DNA from: Corynebacterium halotolerans YIM 70093 = DSM 44683
GTDB lineage: Bacteria > Actinomycetota > Actinomycetes > Mycobacteriales > Mycobacteriaceae
Assembly (NCBI RefSeq): GCF_000341345.1
Contig: NC_020302.1
Coordinates: forward strand, 39,483-103,482
Length of the DNA: 64,000 nucleotides
Direction of reading: 5' to 3'
Positions 42,889-52,300 of the stretch are shown piece by piece. Under the pieces are notes generated by a model, which worked only from the letters and a program-made list of their open reading frames with translations, was not told the origin of the DNA and did not search any database. Position 1 is the stretch's first letter. Each line of letters opens with the position of its first letter. The translations under genes were made by a program, and so were the position numbers.

Positions 42889-44646
42889 ATGTCTAATCCC
42901 CGATTCCACCGTGCGGCACTCGCCGCCGGACTCGCTACCGCCACCCTGCTGACTCCGGTGGCCCACGCCGCTCCCGTCGACTTCGCACCCCGGCCCGCCG
43001 ACACCAGCGCCACCGACGACGTCATCGCCCGCGAATCCTTTGACGGGCTCGCCACTCAGCTGAAGCAGCGGGTCAATGACCCGAGCATCGACGACGGCAC
43101 CGTCGGCTTCACCCGCACCGCGCCGGAGGGCTGGACCGTCGAGAACGATCTCTCGATGGCAGGGGTGGGCGCAGAGGAGTGGCGTGGCTGGTCCTTCACC
43201 ACCCGCGACTTCTGGGTGGATGCCGAAGACCAGATGCGCGACCGGTTCTCACGCGCCCAGGGGGTCATCGCCGTGGCGGACTCCGATGAGTTCCACGACC
43301 ACCACCCGGGAGCGCATGATTTCACAACCACCCTTACCTCCGATGAGGTTCCGGTCGGCGGGCTCGACGCGGTCGAGCTGTCATTCGACTCGCACTACCG
43401 CGGCTGGGCGGGCCAGTCGGCGACGGTCACGATCTCGTTCGACGGAGGGGCACCGCAGGAGGTCGTCCGGTATGACTCGACCACCGTCACCGATGACTAC
43501 GACGGCCGGGTGATCAGCGCGAACGAGACCCACCGCATCGAGGTACCCGCCGGCGCCAAGAATGCCGTATTCAACTGGTCCTTCCAGGCGGACGAGAACA
43601 GCTGGTACTGGGCCATCGACTCGGTTGCGGTCCGTGCGGCCCAGCCGGAGGCCGACGTCCCGGCGACCTCGGCCTGGGTCGTCTCCGATATCCAGGGGGA
43701 CCCTGACGACCTGTCGCACGGGCTCGCCGATCTACACACCGTTCGTCCCGACGCCTCCGGCCTGATCACGGTCGGTGACATCGTCCCGAACGGCACCGAG
43801 GACGAGTGGGCCGACATCCACGCGGTGATGGAGGAACGGCAGGAGATCCTGCCCGAACTCGTCGCGACGATCGGCAACCACGAGTCCTACTCGGACGCGC
43901 CGTGGGAGGTCCACAAGGACCGCTTCCTGGAATTCGCCGACCGTGAGCAGGTGTGGGGTGAGTACGTCCTCGAGGGTGCCGGCGTCGATATCCCGGTTCT
44001 GGTCCTGGGCCAGGAGGAGCAGCGCCCGCCCGAGGTCCCGATGAGTGAAGAGCAGCTGACCTGGCTCGACGAGCGGCTCGACCACTGGACCGCCCAGGGC
44101 CGGCAGGTGCTGGTCGCCTCGCACTTCCCGCTGGGCAACACCACCGGGGGAACCTGGATGCCGCAGTACAGCGAGCATTACGAACACAACGACCTGCTCA
44201 CCCGGATGCTGTCCGATCACCCGAACGCGATCATGCTGTCCGGACACACCCACTACCCGGTCGAGAACGGCGACTGGGCCGTCCAGCGGCGTAGCGCAAC
44301 CGGCCACCCCGATGGCTTCTGGGCCGTCAACACCGCCTCGATGCAGGTCGAATGGGATGCCCGCGGGGAGAACACCGCCGACGCCACCGAGATCGTCACC
44401 CGTGACATCAACCGCGGTCTGACCGTCGACGCCTACGAAGACCGCATGGTCATCACGGCACGGGACTTCGGGACGGTCGCCGAGGACGGCGCCGACAACA
44501 CCATCAACGAGGAGATCCGGTCGATCACGATTCCGAACCCCCTCTATGACGCTGACGGCGGCCACGACAGGGAAGGCGACCGGCCGTCGGGCGGCTCCAG
44601 CCTGCTCGGCAGCTCGGCCTCCTCCCTCGGCTCCTCGATCGGCTGA
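42889..44646 (+). CDS. Secreted calcineurin-like phosphoesterase
   Basis: 585 residues. A signal peptide ends at about residue 28 (VAHAAP). Residues 40-250 form a beta-sandwich-like domain. The metallophosphoesterase domain follows with VVSDIQGD, VGDIVPNG, GNHE, SHFPLG and SGHTHYP, which supply the two-metal site. The C-terminus is Ser/Gly-rich (GGSSLLGSSASSLGSS). It may release phosphate from extracellular esters; the substrate is unknown. It lies 201 bp from the preceding secreted protein, and the two tails resemble each other. Confidence 0.85.
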   Translation: MSNPRFHRAALAAGLATATLLTPVAHAAPVDFAPRPADTSATDDVIARESFDGLATQLKQRVNDPSIDDGTVGFTRTAPEGWTVENDLSMAGVGAEEWRGWSFTTRDFWVDAEDQMRDRFSRAQGVIAVADSDEFHDHHPGAHDFTTTLTSDEVPVGGLDAVELSFDSHYRGWAGQSATVTISFDGGAPQEVVRYDSTTVTDDYDGRVISANETHRIEVPAGAKNAVFNWSFQADENSWYWAIDSVAVRAAQPEADVPATSAWVVSDIQGDPDDLSHGLADLHTVRPDASGLITVGDIVPNGTEDEWADIHAVMEERQEILPELVATIGNHESYSDAPWEVHKDRFLEFADREQVWGEYVLEGAGVDIPVLVLGQEEQRPPEVPMSEEQLTWLDERLDHWTAQGRQVLVASHFPLGNTTGGTWMPQYSEHYEHNDLLTRMLSDHPNAIMLSGHTHYPVENGDWAVQRRSATGHPDGFWAVNTASMQVEWDARGENTADATEIVTRDINRGLTVDAYEDRMVITARDFGTVAEDGADNTINEEIRSITIPNPLYDADGGHDREGDRPSGGSSLLGSSASSLGSSIG

Positions 44647-44749
44647 CTCGTCGGCAGGTGGACGTGATCGGCACCGCCATTGTCGAGGTGCCCGCAGATC
44701 ATGGAGCTGACCCCGACACAGATCTGTCGTTCTTATCACCAGCCGAGTC

Positions 44750-44881
44750 GGTCTGTGGCCGTACATCGGCATGAACCGCACCCGCATCGCCCCGCCGCTG
44801 GCCATCACCGAGGAGGACCTGGTCCGCGGGCTCGACATCATTGACGAGGCACTGGGCGAGATCGCGGGCTACGCGGGGTAG
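44750..44881 (+). pseudogene. 3' remnant of a second class III aminotransferase
   Basis: The frame reads GLWPYIGMNRTRIAPPLAI and ends in EIAGYAG-stop, nearly the same as the end of the aminotransferase at 39771-41150. The matching stretch is 44753-44902 against 41022-41171 and runs past both stop codons. Several substitutions show the copies are not recent. Confidence 0.8.
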
Positions 44882-45436
44882 GACTTCGCTTATCGACACC
44901 CGGGGAGGCATCGAGAGAGCGGTCGGCGCGCTCGGTGTCATTAGCCCGTGGCAGGCCACTTCCCGTGAAAACCCCGGGTTAAACAACAGCAAACAAGCAG
45001 TTGCTGAACGCGTTCGCAATGTATCTGCTGTCCTCCCACGCCTGCCCGCCATCTCGAGCTCGGAGTCTTCCGGCTGGGTGCGGCCCTGTTGCCGTACCTC
45101 CACCCCGATATTCTTGCCGCGCTTGGGATGCAGTCAATCCCGCTGTTCAGGCGCGCGAAAGGTCTTGGTGGCATCTGAAGCTGGTGCTCATCATGTCGAG
45201 AGAAGGGGGAATTCCGGGAATGGAATTCCGGAAATGCGTGGGAATAACGCCGGCGCGTGTCTCAAGCTCCCCCAGAGCCTTGAGCTGTCACCGAGATCCT
45301 GAACTCCAGCCCTATCCGGGGGCGGCAAAGGGAATACCTGCGTTCCCAAAGCGCTCACTTTCATCCTTTCACTAGATACCTGTCCATCCATCCTGTTTGA
45401 ATGTGCCCTAACACACATCACGGCGAAAGGAATGGC
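44882..45436. other. Intergenic region before the SDR-P450 unit
   Basis: 555 bp. No gene is supported. A GGAATTCCGG decamer occurs twice in tandem at about 45207-45232. The AAAGG site at 45426-45430 belongs to the next gene. Confidence 0.4.
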
Positions 45437-46267
45437 ATGGCTCTCCACCCGAACACTGCTCTCGAGGACAAGATCGCCGTGGTCACCGGTGCCGGTTCCG
45501 GGATGGGGCTGGCCACCGTCCGCGCCTTCGTCCGTGAGGGCGCACGGGTCTACGCCCTGGATATCTCCCGGGACAACCTCGACCGGGAGCTCGGTGCGGA
45601 GGACAGTGTCACGACCATCGCCCTCGACATCGCTGATTCCGCGAGCGTCAATGAAGCCTTCGAACGCATCAACCAGGACCACGGCAGGCTCGACATCCTC
45701 ATCAATGCCGCGGGCGTGAACACCCCGAACCGGCGGGCCACCGAGTGGCTGGACTCCATCAACCACCGGATGATGGACGCGATGAAGTCGGGGGAGTCGT
45801 TCACGCCCGAGTTCCTCACCGAGATCCCGGACGAGGACTTCGACCGGGTGATGAAGATCAACGTCAACGGCACCTTCTTCACCACCCGCGCCGCCGCGCC
45901 GCTGCTCAAGGCCGCCGGCGGGGGAGTGGTCGTCAACTTCGCCTCCGTCGCCGGCCTGGTCGCCCTGCCGATGCCCGCCTACTACCCGGCCTCCAAGACC
46001 GCCGTGATCGGCATGACCCGCTCCCTCGCCGGCGAACTCGCGCCCTTCAATATCCGGGTCAACGCCCTGGCCCCGGCCGGCATCAACACCGCGCTGCTCA
46101 CCCAGTCCGGTGACGACCACGTCCAGGCCCTGCTGTCCATGCAGCCGCTCAAGCGGCTGGCCGAGCCGGAGGAGATCGCCGAGACGCTCGTCTTCCTCTC
46201 CTCCGACGCCGGCACGCACTACACCGGCCAGATTCTCTCGCCCTCCGGCGGCGCGTACCTCACCTAA
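45437..46267 (+). CDS. Short-chain dehydrogenase/reductase
   Basis: 276 residues. The cofactor loop is VTGAGSGMGLATVRAF, the active site Ser lies in NFASVAG and the Tyr-Lys pair in YYPASKTAVIG. An acidic residue after the second strand (ALDISRDN) suggests NAD rather than NADP. An insertion around residues 98-125 is longer than usual and may shape the substrate pocket. AAAGG six bases upstream selects the ATG at 45437. It is first in a probable unit with the serine hydrolase and P450 genes. Confidence 0.86.
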   Translation: MALHPNTALEDKIAVVTGAGSGMGLATVRAFVREGARVYALDISRDNLDRELGAEDSVTTIALDIADSASVNEAFERINQDHGRLDILINAAGVNTPNRRATEWLDSINHRMMDAMKSGESFTPEFLTEIPDEDFDRVMKINVNGTFFTTRAAAPLLKAAGGGVVVNFASVAGLVALPMPAYYPASKTAVIGMTRSLAGELAPFNIRVNALAPAGINTALLTQSGDDHVQALLSMQPLKRLAEPEEIAETLVFLSSDAGTHYTGQILSPSGGAYLT

Positions 46268-46338
46268 ACCTCAAGCGGTCCCCACCACCGCAGCCACCGC
46301 GGACGTCGATAAGCAGGCAGCAGGAAGGAAACCCCCAC

Positions 46339-47493
46339 ATGAGCATGAACCAGAAGGCCCTGAAGCGGCTCGAGGACGAGATCAACGCCGACATCGAGCG
46401 CGGATCTTATGACGGTGTGAACCTGATCGTCGCCCGCCACGGCGAGATCGCCCTGCAGGGCACCTATGGCTACGCCGAGCGTGCCACCGGTCGCCCGACG
46501 AAGCGGGACGACGTCTACCGGATCCTGTCGATGTCCAAGGCCTTCACCAACACCCTGGCCTACCGGGCGCTCGGGGAGGGCAAGCTCGCGCTGTCCACCC
46601 GGGTCGTCGACCTCATCCCGGAGTTCCTCGGCACCGATCCCTTCCGCGCCGTGCGCAAGGACAGAATCAACCTCGCCCACCTGCTCACGCACCGCTCCGG
46701 CATGCCCGCCACCCCGGACCCGGGCCTGCCGGCCGACAGGTTCGGCGTGCTCGCCGACGTCATCGCCGCCCTCGGCTCCGTCGACGTGGTCAACGAGCCC
46801 GGCACGAACCTCAACTACGCCCCGAGCATCAACCACGCGCTGATGGGCGAGATGGTCCGCCGCGCCTACGGCTACGGGCACTTCCGCGACCTGGCCCGCG
46901 ACCTCGTCTTCGAGCCTCTCGGCATGACGGACACCGCCTTTGGCCTGCCCAGGGCCAACGAGGGCCGCGCCGTCCCGTTGAAGGTCTATGTGCCGGAGGA
47001 CGGTTGGCTCGCCCCGGAAGATATCGAGTGTCTCAACGACTACATCACCGCCGACGCCGAGATGCCCTGGGTGGGTGCGACCTCGACCGTGGATGACGTG
47101 TTCAAGTTCGCCGAGCTCTTCCGTCGCAGGGGCGAGGTCGACGGCGAGCACCTCATCGCGCCGGCCGTCGTCGAGCAGGCCACCACCCTGCAGACCGGCG
47201 ACATGCCCAACGACCTGTACTCCGGCCTCGCCGCCCAGCGCAGCTGGGAGACCCCGGCCGGCAACTTCGGCCTCGGCTTCTCCCTGTCCGGCACCGGCAC
47301 CGCCCCGAATTTCTTCGGACCCTTTACCTCCCCGCGCACCTTCGGCAACTACGGCGCCGGTTCCACCCTCTTCTGGGTCGACCCGGAGCGCGACCTGACC
47401 TTCGTTTTCCTGTCCTCCGGGGTCATGGACGAGGGCGACAATGTCGCCCGCTTCCAGAAACTGTCCACCATGGTCGTGGCCGCGGCCGTCTGA
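46339..47493 (+). CDS. Serine hydrolase of the beta-lactamase/EstB esterase family
   Basis: 384 residues. The catalytic Ser-x-x-Lys is in RILSMSKAFTNTLAYRALG; the Tyr motif is LNYAPSINHALMG. No signal peptide is seen, so it is cytoplasmic, as expected for EstB-type carboxylesterases rather than beta-lactamases. It starts 71 bp after the SDR stop with AGGAAGG upstream. Between an SDR and a P450 it may cleave an ester in a catabolic route. Confidence 0.83.
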   Translation: MSMNQKALKRLEDEINADIERGSYDGVNLIVARHGEIALQGTYGYAERATGRPTKRDDVYRILSMSKAFTNTLAYRALGEGKLALSTRVVDLIPEFLGTDPFRAVRKDRINLAHLLTHRSGMPATPDPGLPADRFGVLADVIAALGSVDVVNEPGTNLNYAPSINHALMGEMVRRAYGYGHFRDLARDLVFEPLGMTDTAFGLPRANEGRAVPLKVYVPEDGWLAPEDIECLNDYITADAEMPWVGATSTVDDVFKFAELFRRRGEVDGEHLIAPAVVEQATTLQTGDMPNDLYSGLAAQRSWETPAGNFGLGFSLSGTGTAPNFFGPFTSPRTFGNYGAGSTLFWVDPERDLTFVFLSSGVMDEGDNVARFQKLSTMVVAAAV

Positions 47494-49702
47494 CCTCCGC
47501 TTACCGACGCCTACGCCCCCTCACCGTTCCAGCAGAAAGGTAGGTCACCATGACCACCGTGCAGCAGACCGCACCCGCCGGCAAGTGCCCCTTCGCCCAC
47601 GGCTTCGACGCCATGGGGGACGACTACTTCTCCGATCCGGCGGCTCACTTCGCCTCCGTCCGTGATGAGACCCCGACCTTCTTCTACCCGCACCTCAACG
47701 CCTGGATCATCACCCGCCGCGAGGACGCGCTGCAGGTGCTCGGTGACTGGCGGAAGTTCTCCTCGGCCGCGAACTCCGCGATGATCGAGGTTCCCGAGCA
47801 GTACCGCGACGTCATCTCCCAGGACCTGATCTCCCGCGTGCTCGTCGGCTCTGACCCGCAGGGCCACACCATCGCCCGCGGCGTCGCCCAGCTGGGCTTC
47901 CTGCAGGCGGACATGGACGCCCTCGCCCCGGAGATCGAGGCGCGCGCCCACCGCATCATCGACTCCTTCGAGAACAACGGAAAGGGCAACCTGCTCGAGG
48001 ACTACTGCCTGGAACTGACCACCCAGACGTTGCTGGCCCACATGGGACTGGGCTACGGGTACGCGGACTTCATCAAGCAGCTGCGCGATGACTTCTTCCA
48101 GGTGCTCGCCTCCGCCCAGGAGCCCTTCGAGGAGCCGCAGCGTTCCATCGTCTGGTCCCGCTACACGGAGGCCAACCTGCGACTGCGCGAGATCATCGAG
48201 TCCCGCCGCGAGTCGGACGCCCGTGACCTGATCTCCATCATGGCATCGCAGAAGGATGAGAACGGCGAGTTCATCCTGGGCGCGGACCAGATCGCCATCC
48301 ACCTCACCGAGTTCGCCGCCGCCGGCACCGACACCACCGCCCAGGCCATGGCCAATGCCCTGCTCTTCCTGGAGAAGAACCCCGAGGCCCTCGACGACGC
48401 CCTGCTCGAGCCCGAGCTGTGGCCGCGCGTGTTCGAGGAGACCGTCCGCCGGCGCCCGTCGTCGACCTTCGCCTCGCGGAAGGCCATGATCGACGTCGAG
48501 CTGTCCGGCGCGCAGATCAAGGCCGGCGACATGGTGTGGATCGCCTTGAGCTCGGTGAACACGGACCCCTCGTATGTTGAGGACCCCTTCGCCTTCGACA
48601 TCCACCGCCCCGATCCGGAGGACCACCTGGCCTTTTCCACCGGCCGCCACAAGTGTCTGGGCAACCCGCTGGCCCGCGTCCAGGGTGCGACCGGTCTGAA
48701 GGTGCTCTTCGAGCGTCTGCCCTCCGTCCGCGTGGACGATCCGGACGCCCTCGACTTCGTCCGCTTCGCCCTGCTCCCGGCCCGCCGCTCGCTGAACGTC
48801 CACTGGGACGTGGCGGACGTCGAGTTCTCCAGGCAGCAGGTGGTGCGCACCCTTCAGCTGAGCGTGGCGCAGCGCCGCGAGGAATCCGAGGGCGTGGTGT
48901 CGTTGACGCTGCGCCACCCCGACGGCGGCGAGCTGCCGAAGTGGAGGCCCGGCGCGCACATCGACCTGCACCTGGCGGGCACGGACGGGTCGGGCACGGA
49001 CGGGTCGGACACGGACGGGGAGACGCTGCTGCGCCAGTACTCGTTGTCCGGTGACAGCGAGGACCGGTCCGCCTACCGGGTGGGGGTGCTGCGCGAGAAC
49101 GACGGACGCGGTGGATCCGTGGCCGCGCACCGGGTGCAGGAGGGCGACACGGTCACCGTGTCCTGGCCGCGCAACAACTTCCGCTTCGTCGACGCCGGGC
49201 GGTACCTGTTCATCGCCGGCGGCATCGGCATCACCCCGATCCTCGCGATGATCCGCGAGGCCGAGCGGAAAGGCAGGGACTGGCGGCTGGTCTACGGCGG
49301 GCGGACGCGGGCGTCGATGGCGTTCGTCGATGAGCTTTCGCAGTACGGCGACAAGGTGCAGCTCGTCCCGCAGGACGAGCTCGGCCACCTGGACCTGCCG
49401 TCGGTGCTGGGTGAGGCGGTCGAGGACACGTTGATCTACTGCTGCGGCCCGGAGGGTCTGCTTCAGGCGGTGGAGGAGGGCTCGGCCCACTGGCCGAAGA
49501 ACAGCCTACGCCTGGAGCGTTTCTCCCCGAAGGTGATCACCCGTGACTACGAGGACGAGGCCTTCGAGGTGGAGTTCGCGGGGTCGGGGAGGACCGTTGC
49601 TGTTGGTGCGGGGGAGAGCATTCTCGAGGCCGCCGACCGGGCGGGCCTGCCGGTGATCTCCTCGTGGGGGGTGTCCCCCTTTGAGTGGACACGCAGGATT
49701 GA

Positions 49703-50599
49703 TCAAGCAGCGGGTGCCACGGTAACAGCCGTGGCGCGGTGTTCGAAAGCTCTCGGCGATAAGTAACTGATCCCGGAGTGCCGACGACGTGTGTTGTACC
49801 TCGTGATCCACCGGAACACCTCCCGTCGACACTGAACCGGCGACGCCCAACCACCAGAACCTTGCAGCGTCTCCCGCTTCAGCGAGGCGTTGAACGACTC
49901 AGCCATCGCGTTATCCGCACTCGATCCGATCCGGCCCATCGACTGGCGGATCCCCAGCCTCCGGCACGTGGTCTGGAACGCTGAGGAGGTATAGACGCTG
50001 CCGTGGTCCGAGTGAAATATTGCCCCGTCCAGGGAGCCTCTCGTGCGTGCCGCGTCCTCAATCGCGTCCTGGACGAGACTGGTACGCATGTGGTCCGCAA
50101 GCGAGTAGCCGACCAGACGCCTGGAACAGACGTCGATGACCGTGGCCAGGTACATGAATTCTCCTTTCCCGCAGGGCAAGTAGGTGATGTCGCCGATATA
50201 GAGCTGGTTGCAGTCCTCGGCGGTGAAGTCTCGGCCGACGAGGTCGTCGAAGACCCTCGCGTCCTGGTCCGGGATGGTGGTGCGCTTCTTCTTGCGCAGG
50301 CTCACCCCGACGATCTGGTGCTGGCACATGAGACGTTCGATGCGTTTGTGGTTGACCGGCGTGGGCGCGGTGTCGTTGATTTCGGCGGTCATGCGGCGCA
50401 CTCCGATCGTGGCGTCGAACTCCTCGTGGTAGTCCCGCATCTGGGCCACCAGCACCTCATCGGCGTGCTGGCGCTGCCTGCGGGCAGGCTTGCCGTCCCG
50501 CCACTTGTAAAAGCTTGACCGGTTCAGATTAAGGACATGACACAACCGCTTCACCGAGTAGGTGGTGGCGTAGTCGTCAACGAACTGGAAGCGGATCAC
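49703..50599 (-). CDS. IS3-family transposase OrfB (DDE integrase domain)
   Basis: 298 residues. The N-terminal HTH_21-like part (SFYKWRDGKPARRQRQ) is followed by the rve core: the first Asp in QLYIGDITYLP, the second in FHSDHGSVYTS and the Glu in NAMAESFNASLKRE. The GTG at 50599 overlaps the OrfA stop (GTGA). This suggests coupling rather than the programmed frameshift used by many IS3 elements. The reading frame looks intact. Confidence 0.9.
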   Translation of the reverse strand: MIRFQFVDDYATTYSVKRLCHVLNLNRSSFYKWRDGKPARRQRQHADEVLVAQMRDYHEEFDATIGVRRMTAEINDTAPTPVNHKRIERLMCQHQIVGVSLRKKKRTTIPDQDARVFDDLVGRDFTAEDCNQLYIGDITYLPCGKGEFMYLATVIDVCSRRLVGYSLADHMRTSLVQDAIEDAARTRGSLDGAIFHSDHGSVYTSSAFQTTCRRLGIRQSMGRIGSSADNAMAESFNASLKRETLQGSGGWASPVQCRREVFRWITRYNTRRRHSGISYLSPRAFEHRATAVTVAPAA

Positions 50600-50907
50600 C
50601 AGGTCGTCTCTCCCGCGAAATACTTCGCGGCCTTGCGCAGGATATCGCGCTCGGTGGAAAGCTTCTGGGTCTCCGAGCGCAGGTGCTGGACTTCTTTGCG
50701 CAGGCGCAGCAGCTCGTCGGTGGGGTCCTCGGCGGTGCGGCTGGGCTGGACGCCGCGGGCCCTGCGGGCGGCGTAGACCCAGTTCTTCAACGTCGCCCGG
50801 CTGATGCCGAGGTCCACGGCGATTGAGGAAAAAGAAGCGCCCTTGGTGTCCTCGTAGAGCCGGACCGCGTCGGCTTTGAACTCATCGGTGTAGGTGTTCT
50901 TCGGCAT
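50596..50907 (-). CDS. IS3-family transposase OrfA (HTH)
   Basis: 103 residues. The helix-turn-helix DEFKADAVRLYEDTKGASFSSIAVDLGISRATLKNWV and a C-terminal leucine-zipper-like coiled coil (LLRLRKEVQHLRSETQKLSTERDILRKAAKYF) are typical. The ATG at 50907 is the usual family start; upstream ATGs at 50922 and 50934 are possible. Confidence 0.88.
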   Translation of the reverse strand: MPKNTYTDEFKADAVRLYEDTKGASFSSIAVDLGISRATLKNWVYAARRARGVQPSRTAEDPTDELLRLRKEVQHLRSETQKLSTERDILRKAAKYFAGETTW

Positions 50908-51325
50908 GGTGGTCTCTCGCATTCTCCGGCCCATTCTGGGCCAGGGTCAGCGTGTCCACCAAACAGGGGACGGCCCCGTGCAAGACCGGCACCTGCGGTA
51001 CCTGCGAGACCGCGGTGCTGGGTGGTTCCGTGGACCACCGCGACTCGATTCTCACCGCGGACGAGCAGGCCGCCAACGACACCATGATGATCTGTGTCTC
51101 GCGTGCCGAGCGGGGCTGCGGGAAGCTCGTGCTGGAGCGGTAGTTGGACTTGTTGGGCGATTGATGCCTTTCTGGGAAATCCGGAAGGGCATCAATTGCT
51201 CTAAAGCCGAGACATTGAGGACGTAGATTGTCGCTGCGGGCTCTACCGTGATGGGGCACTGGTTTCTCGTCTTCGTCGGTCTCTTGCCAACGACACATGA
51301 AAAACCGAGATGATGTGACTACGGA

Positions 51326-52042
51326 TTATTCGATGGGAACGATGAACAGATTCTCGTGGTCTGACTCAAAGTGAACTTCTGCCACATTGTCGGGAACGGG
51401 CAAGAAAGAGGTGCCTATTGCCGAGTACCCCGGGAACTCCGCGCGAAGGTCACTGTGGGTTCCTGCGCCATTGCAGTAGGACTCAGGCATAACACCGGTC
51501 ATTCTTCCATCAGTGGTGGTGGCTGACCAGGGGAACGAGCGGAAAGGGGAGGTGAAATCGGAATCTGCGTCGGCGGGCATCGTTGCTTCGAAAGCCAGAG
51601 AGACGAAGCGGCCAACGTGATTAGATTCCGGGCATACCGCTTGTGAATTAACTTCAGTGAGTGTGAGGGTCATGCACGTGCCATCTTCCGGCGAGTACAT
51701 CGAGCAGGGCACGTCAACAGAGTCTCCGACATTGAGCGTCACAGGGTAGAGTGACTCCGGTTCCTGCGTCGCGGTGTAATCGTCTGATGCGTCAGTTGCA
51801 GGTTCAACGAGGTCTTTGCTGAAAGCATCGCTGAAGGCATCTTCGTAAGCGGCAATGATGTCGGATCTTGCTTCTTCATATCCGGTGCCGAAACCGGCGA
51901 AAAATGTCACGCCGAGCGCAGCCAGGCTGCCCAGCGTAACTCCGACCTTCTTTTTCGTTGACCAGCCGGGCTTTTTCTCGATCGGCTGGGGGATTGGGTT
52001 GAAAGCCGGATATTGGTTCGGCTGCTCTCCCGGGTGGCTCAT
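51326..52042 (-). CDS. Membrane-anchored DUF4352-like protein
   Basis: 238 residues. A Pro/Gln-rich cytoplasmic start (HPGEQPNQYPAFNPIPQP), one membrane helix (about 38-58) and an extracellular beta-sandwich-like domain. This pattern resembles DUF4352-type proteins. Cysteines at VPCSMYSPEDGTCM and VCPESNH, ESYCNG could form disulfides. AGAAGGG precedes the ATG at 52042; upstream codons in frame look non-coding. Function unknown. Confidence 0.6.
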   Translation of the reverse strand: MSHPGEQPNQYPAFNPIPQPIEKKPGWSTKKKVGVTLGSLAALGVTFFAGFGTGYEEARSDIIAAYEDAFSDAFSKDLVEPATDASDDYTATQEPESLYPVTLNVGDSVDVPCSMYSPEDGTCMTLTLTEVNSQAVCPESNHVGRFVSLAFEATMPADADSDFTSPFRSFPWSATTTDGRMTGVMPESYCNGAGTHSDLRAEFPGYSAIGTSFLPVPDNVAEVHFESDHENLFIVPIE

Positions 52043-52300
52043 TGTGACCCTTCTGTTGGATGGGGCTCTCGACGGACGCCTTGGACGGGGAAAGACATTA
52101 TCAAGGGGGATAGACAGGGATTTCACAGATGCACTTAATATTAGAACCTGTGTTCCTATGCTGGAGTTCCATGCCTGGGTAAGAAGTGATAAGAGTGATC
52201 CGCGCTTATAGGCGCCTCCAAGCTCGCCAACCTCCTCAGCAATCGCCATCAGTGAGCCATTATTTAGTTTTCATTCAGCCTTCTTCTAAGATATCTCCTC

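Larger units (their letters stand above)
49667..50977 (-). mobile_element. IS3-family insertion sequence (about 1.31 kb)
   Basis: Imperfect terminal repeats of about 26 bp pair 49667-49692 with 50952-50977 (about 20 matches; both inner ends read GTGGACAC). The flanks carry GTG on both sides (49664-49666 and 50978-50980), the expected short target duplication; because both repeats are preceded by C, it could be CGTG. Two overlapping transposase genes fill it. Confidence 0.85.
47550..51143 (+). pseudogene. Self-sufficient cytochrome P450 (P450-reductase-ferredoxin fusion), split by an IS
   Basis: The P450 domain (about 1-425) has the oxygen-activating AAGTDTTAQ and the heme Cys in FSTGRHKCLGNPLAR. 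A phthalate-dioxygenase-reductase-like FMN/NADH part follows (RQYSLSGD, GGIGITPILAMI, YCCGPEGLL), then a plant-type 2Fe-2S domain. This is the CYP116B/P450-RhF layout. The frame is broken at 49666, and the Fe-S end (KTGTCGTCETAVLGG to the stop at 51143) continues at 50981. Taking out the element and one GTG repeat restores SSCKTGTCGTCE. As it stands the protein loses its Fe-S centre and adds about 33 foreign residues. A GTDGSGTDGSDTDG loop in the reductase is unusual. Confidence 0.88.
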
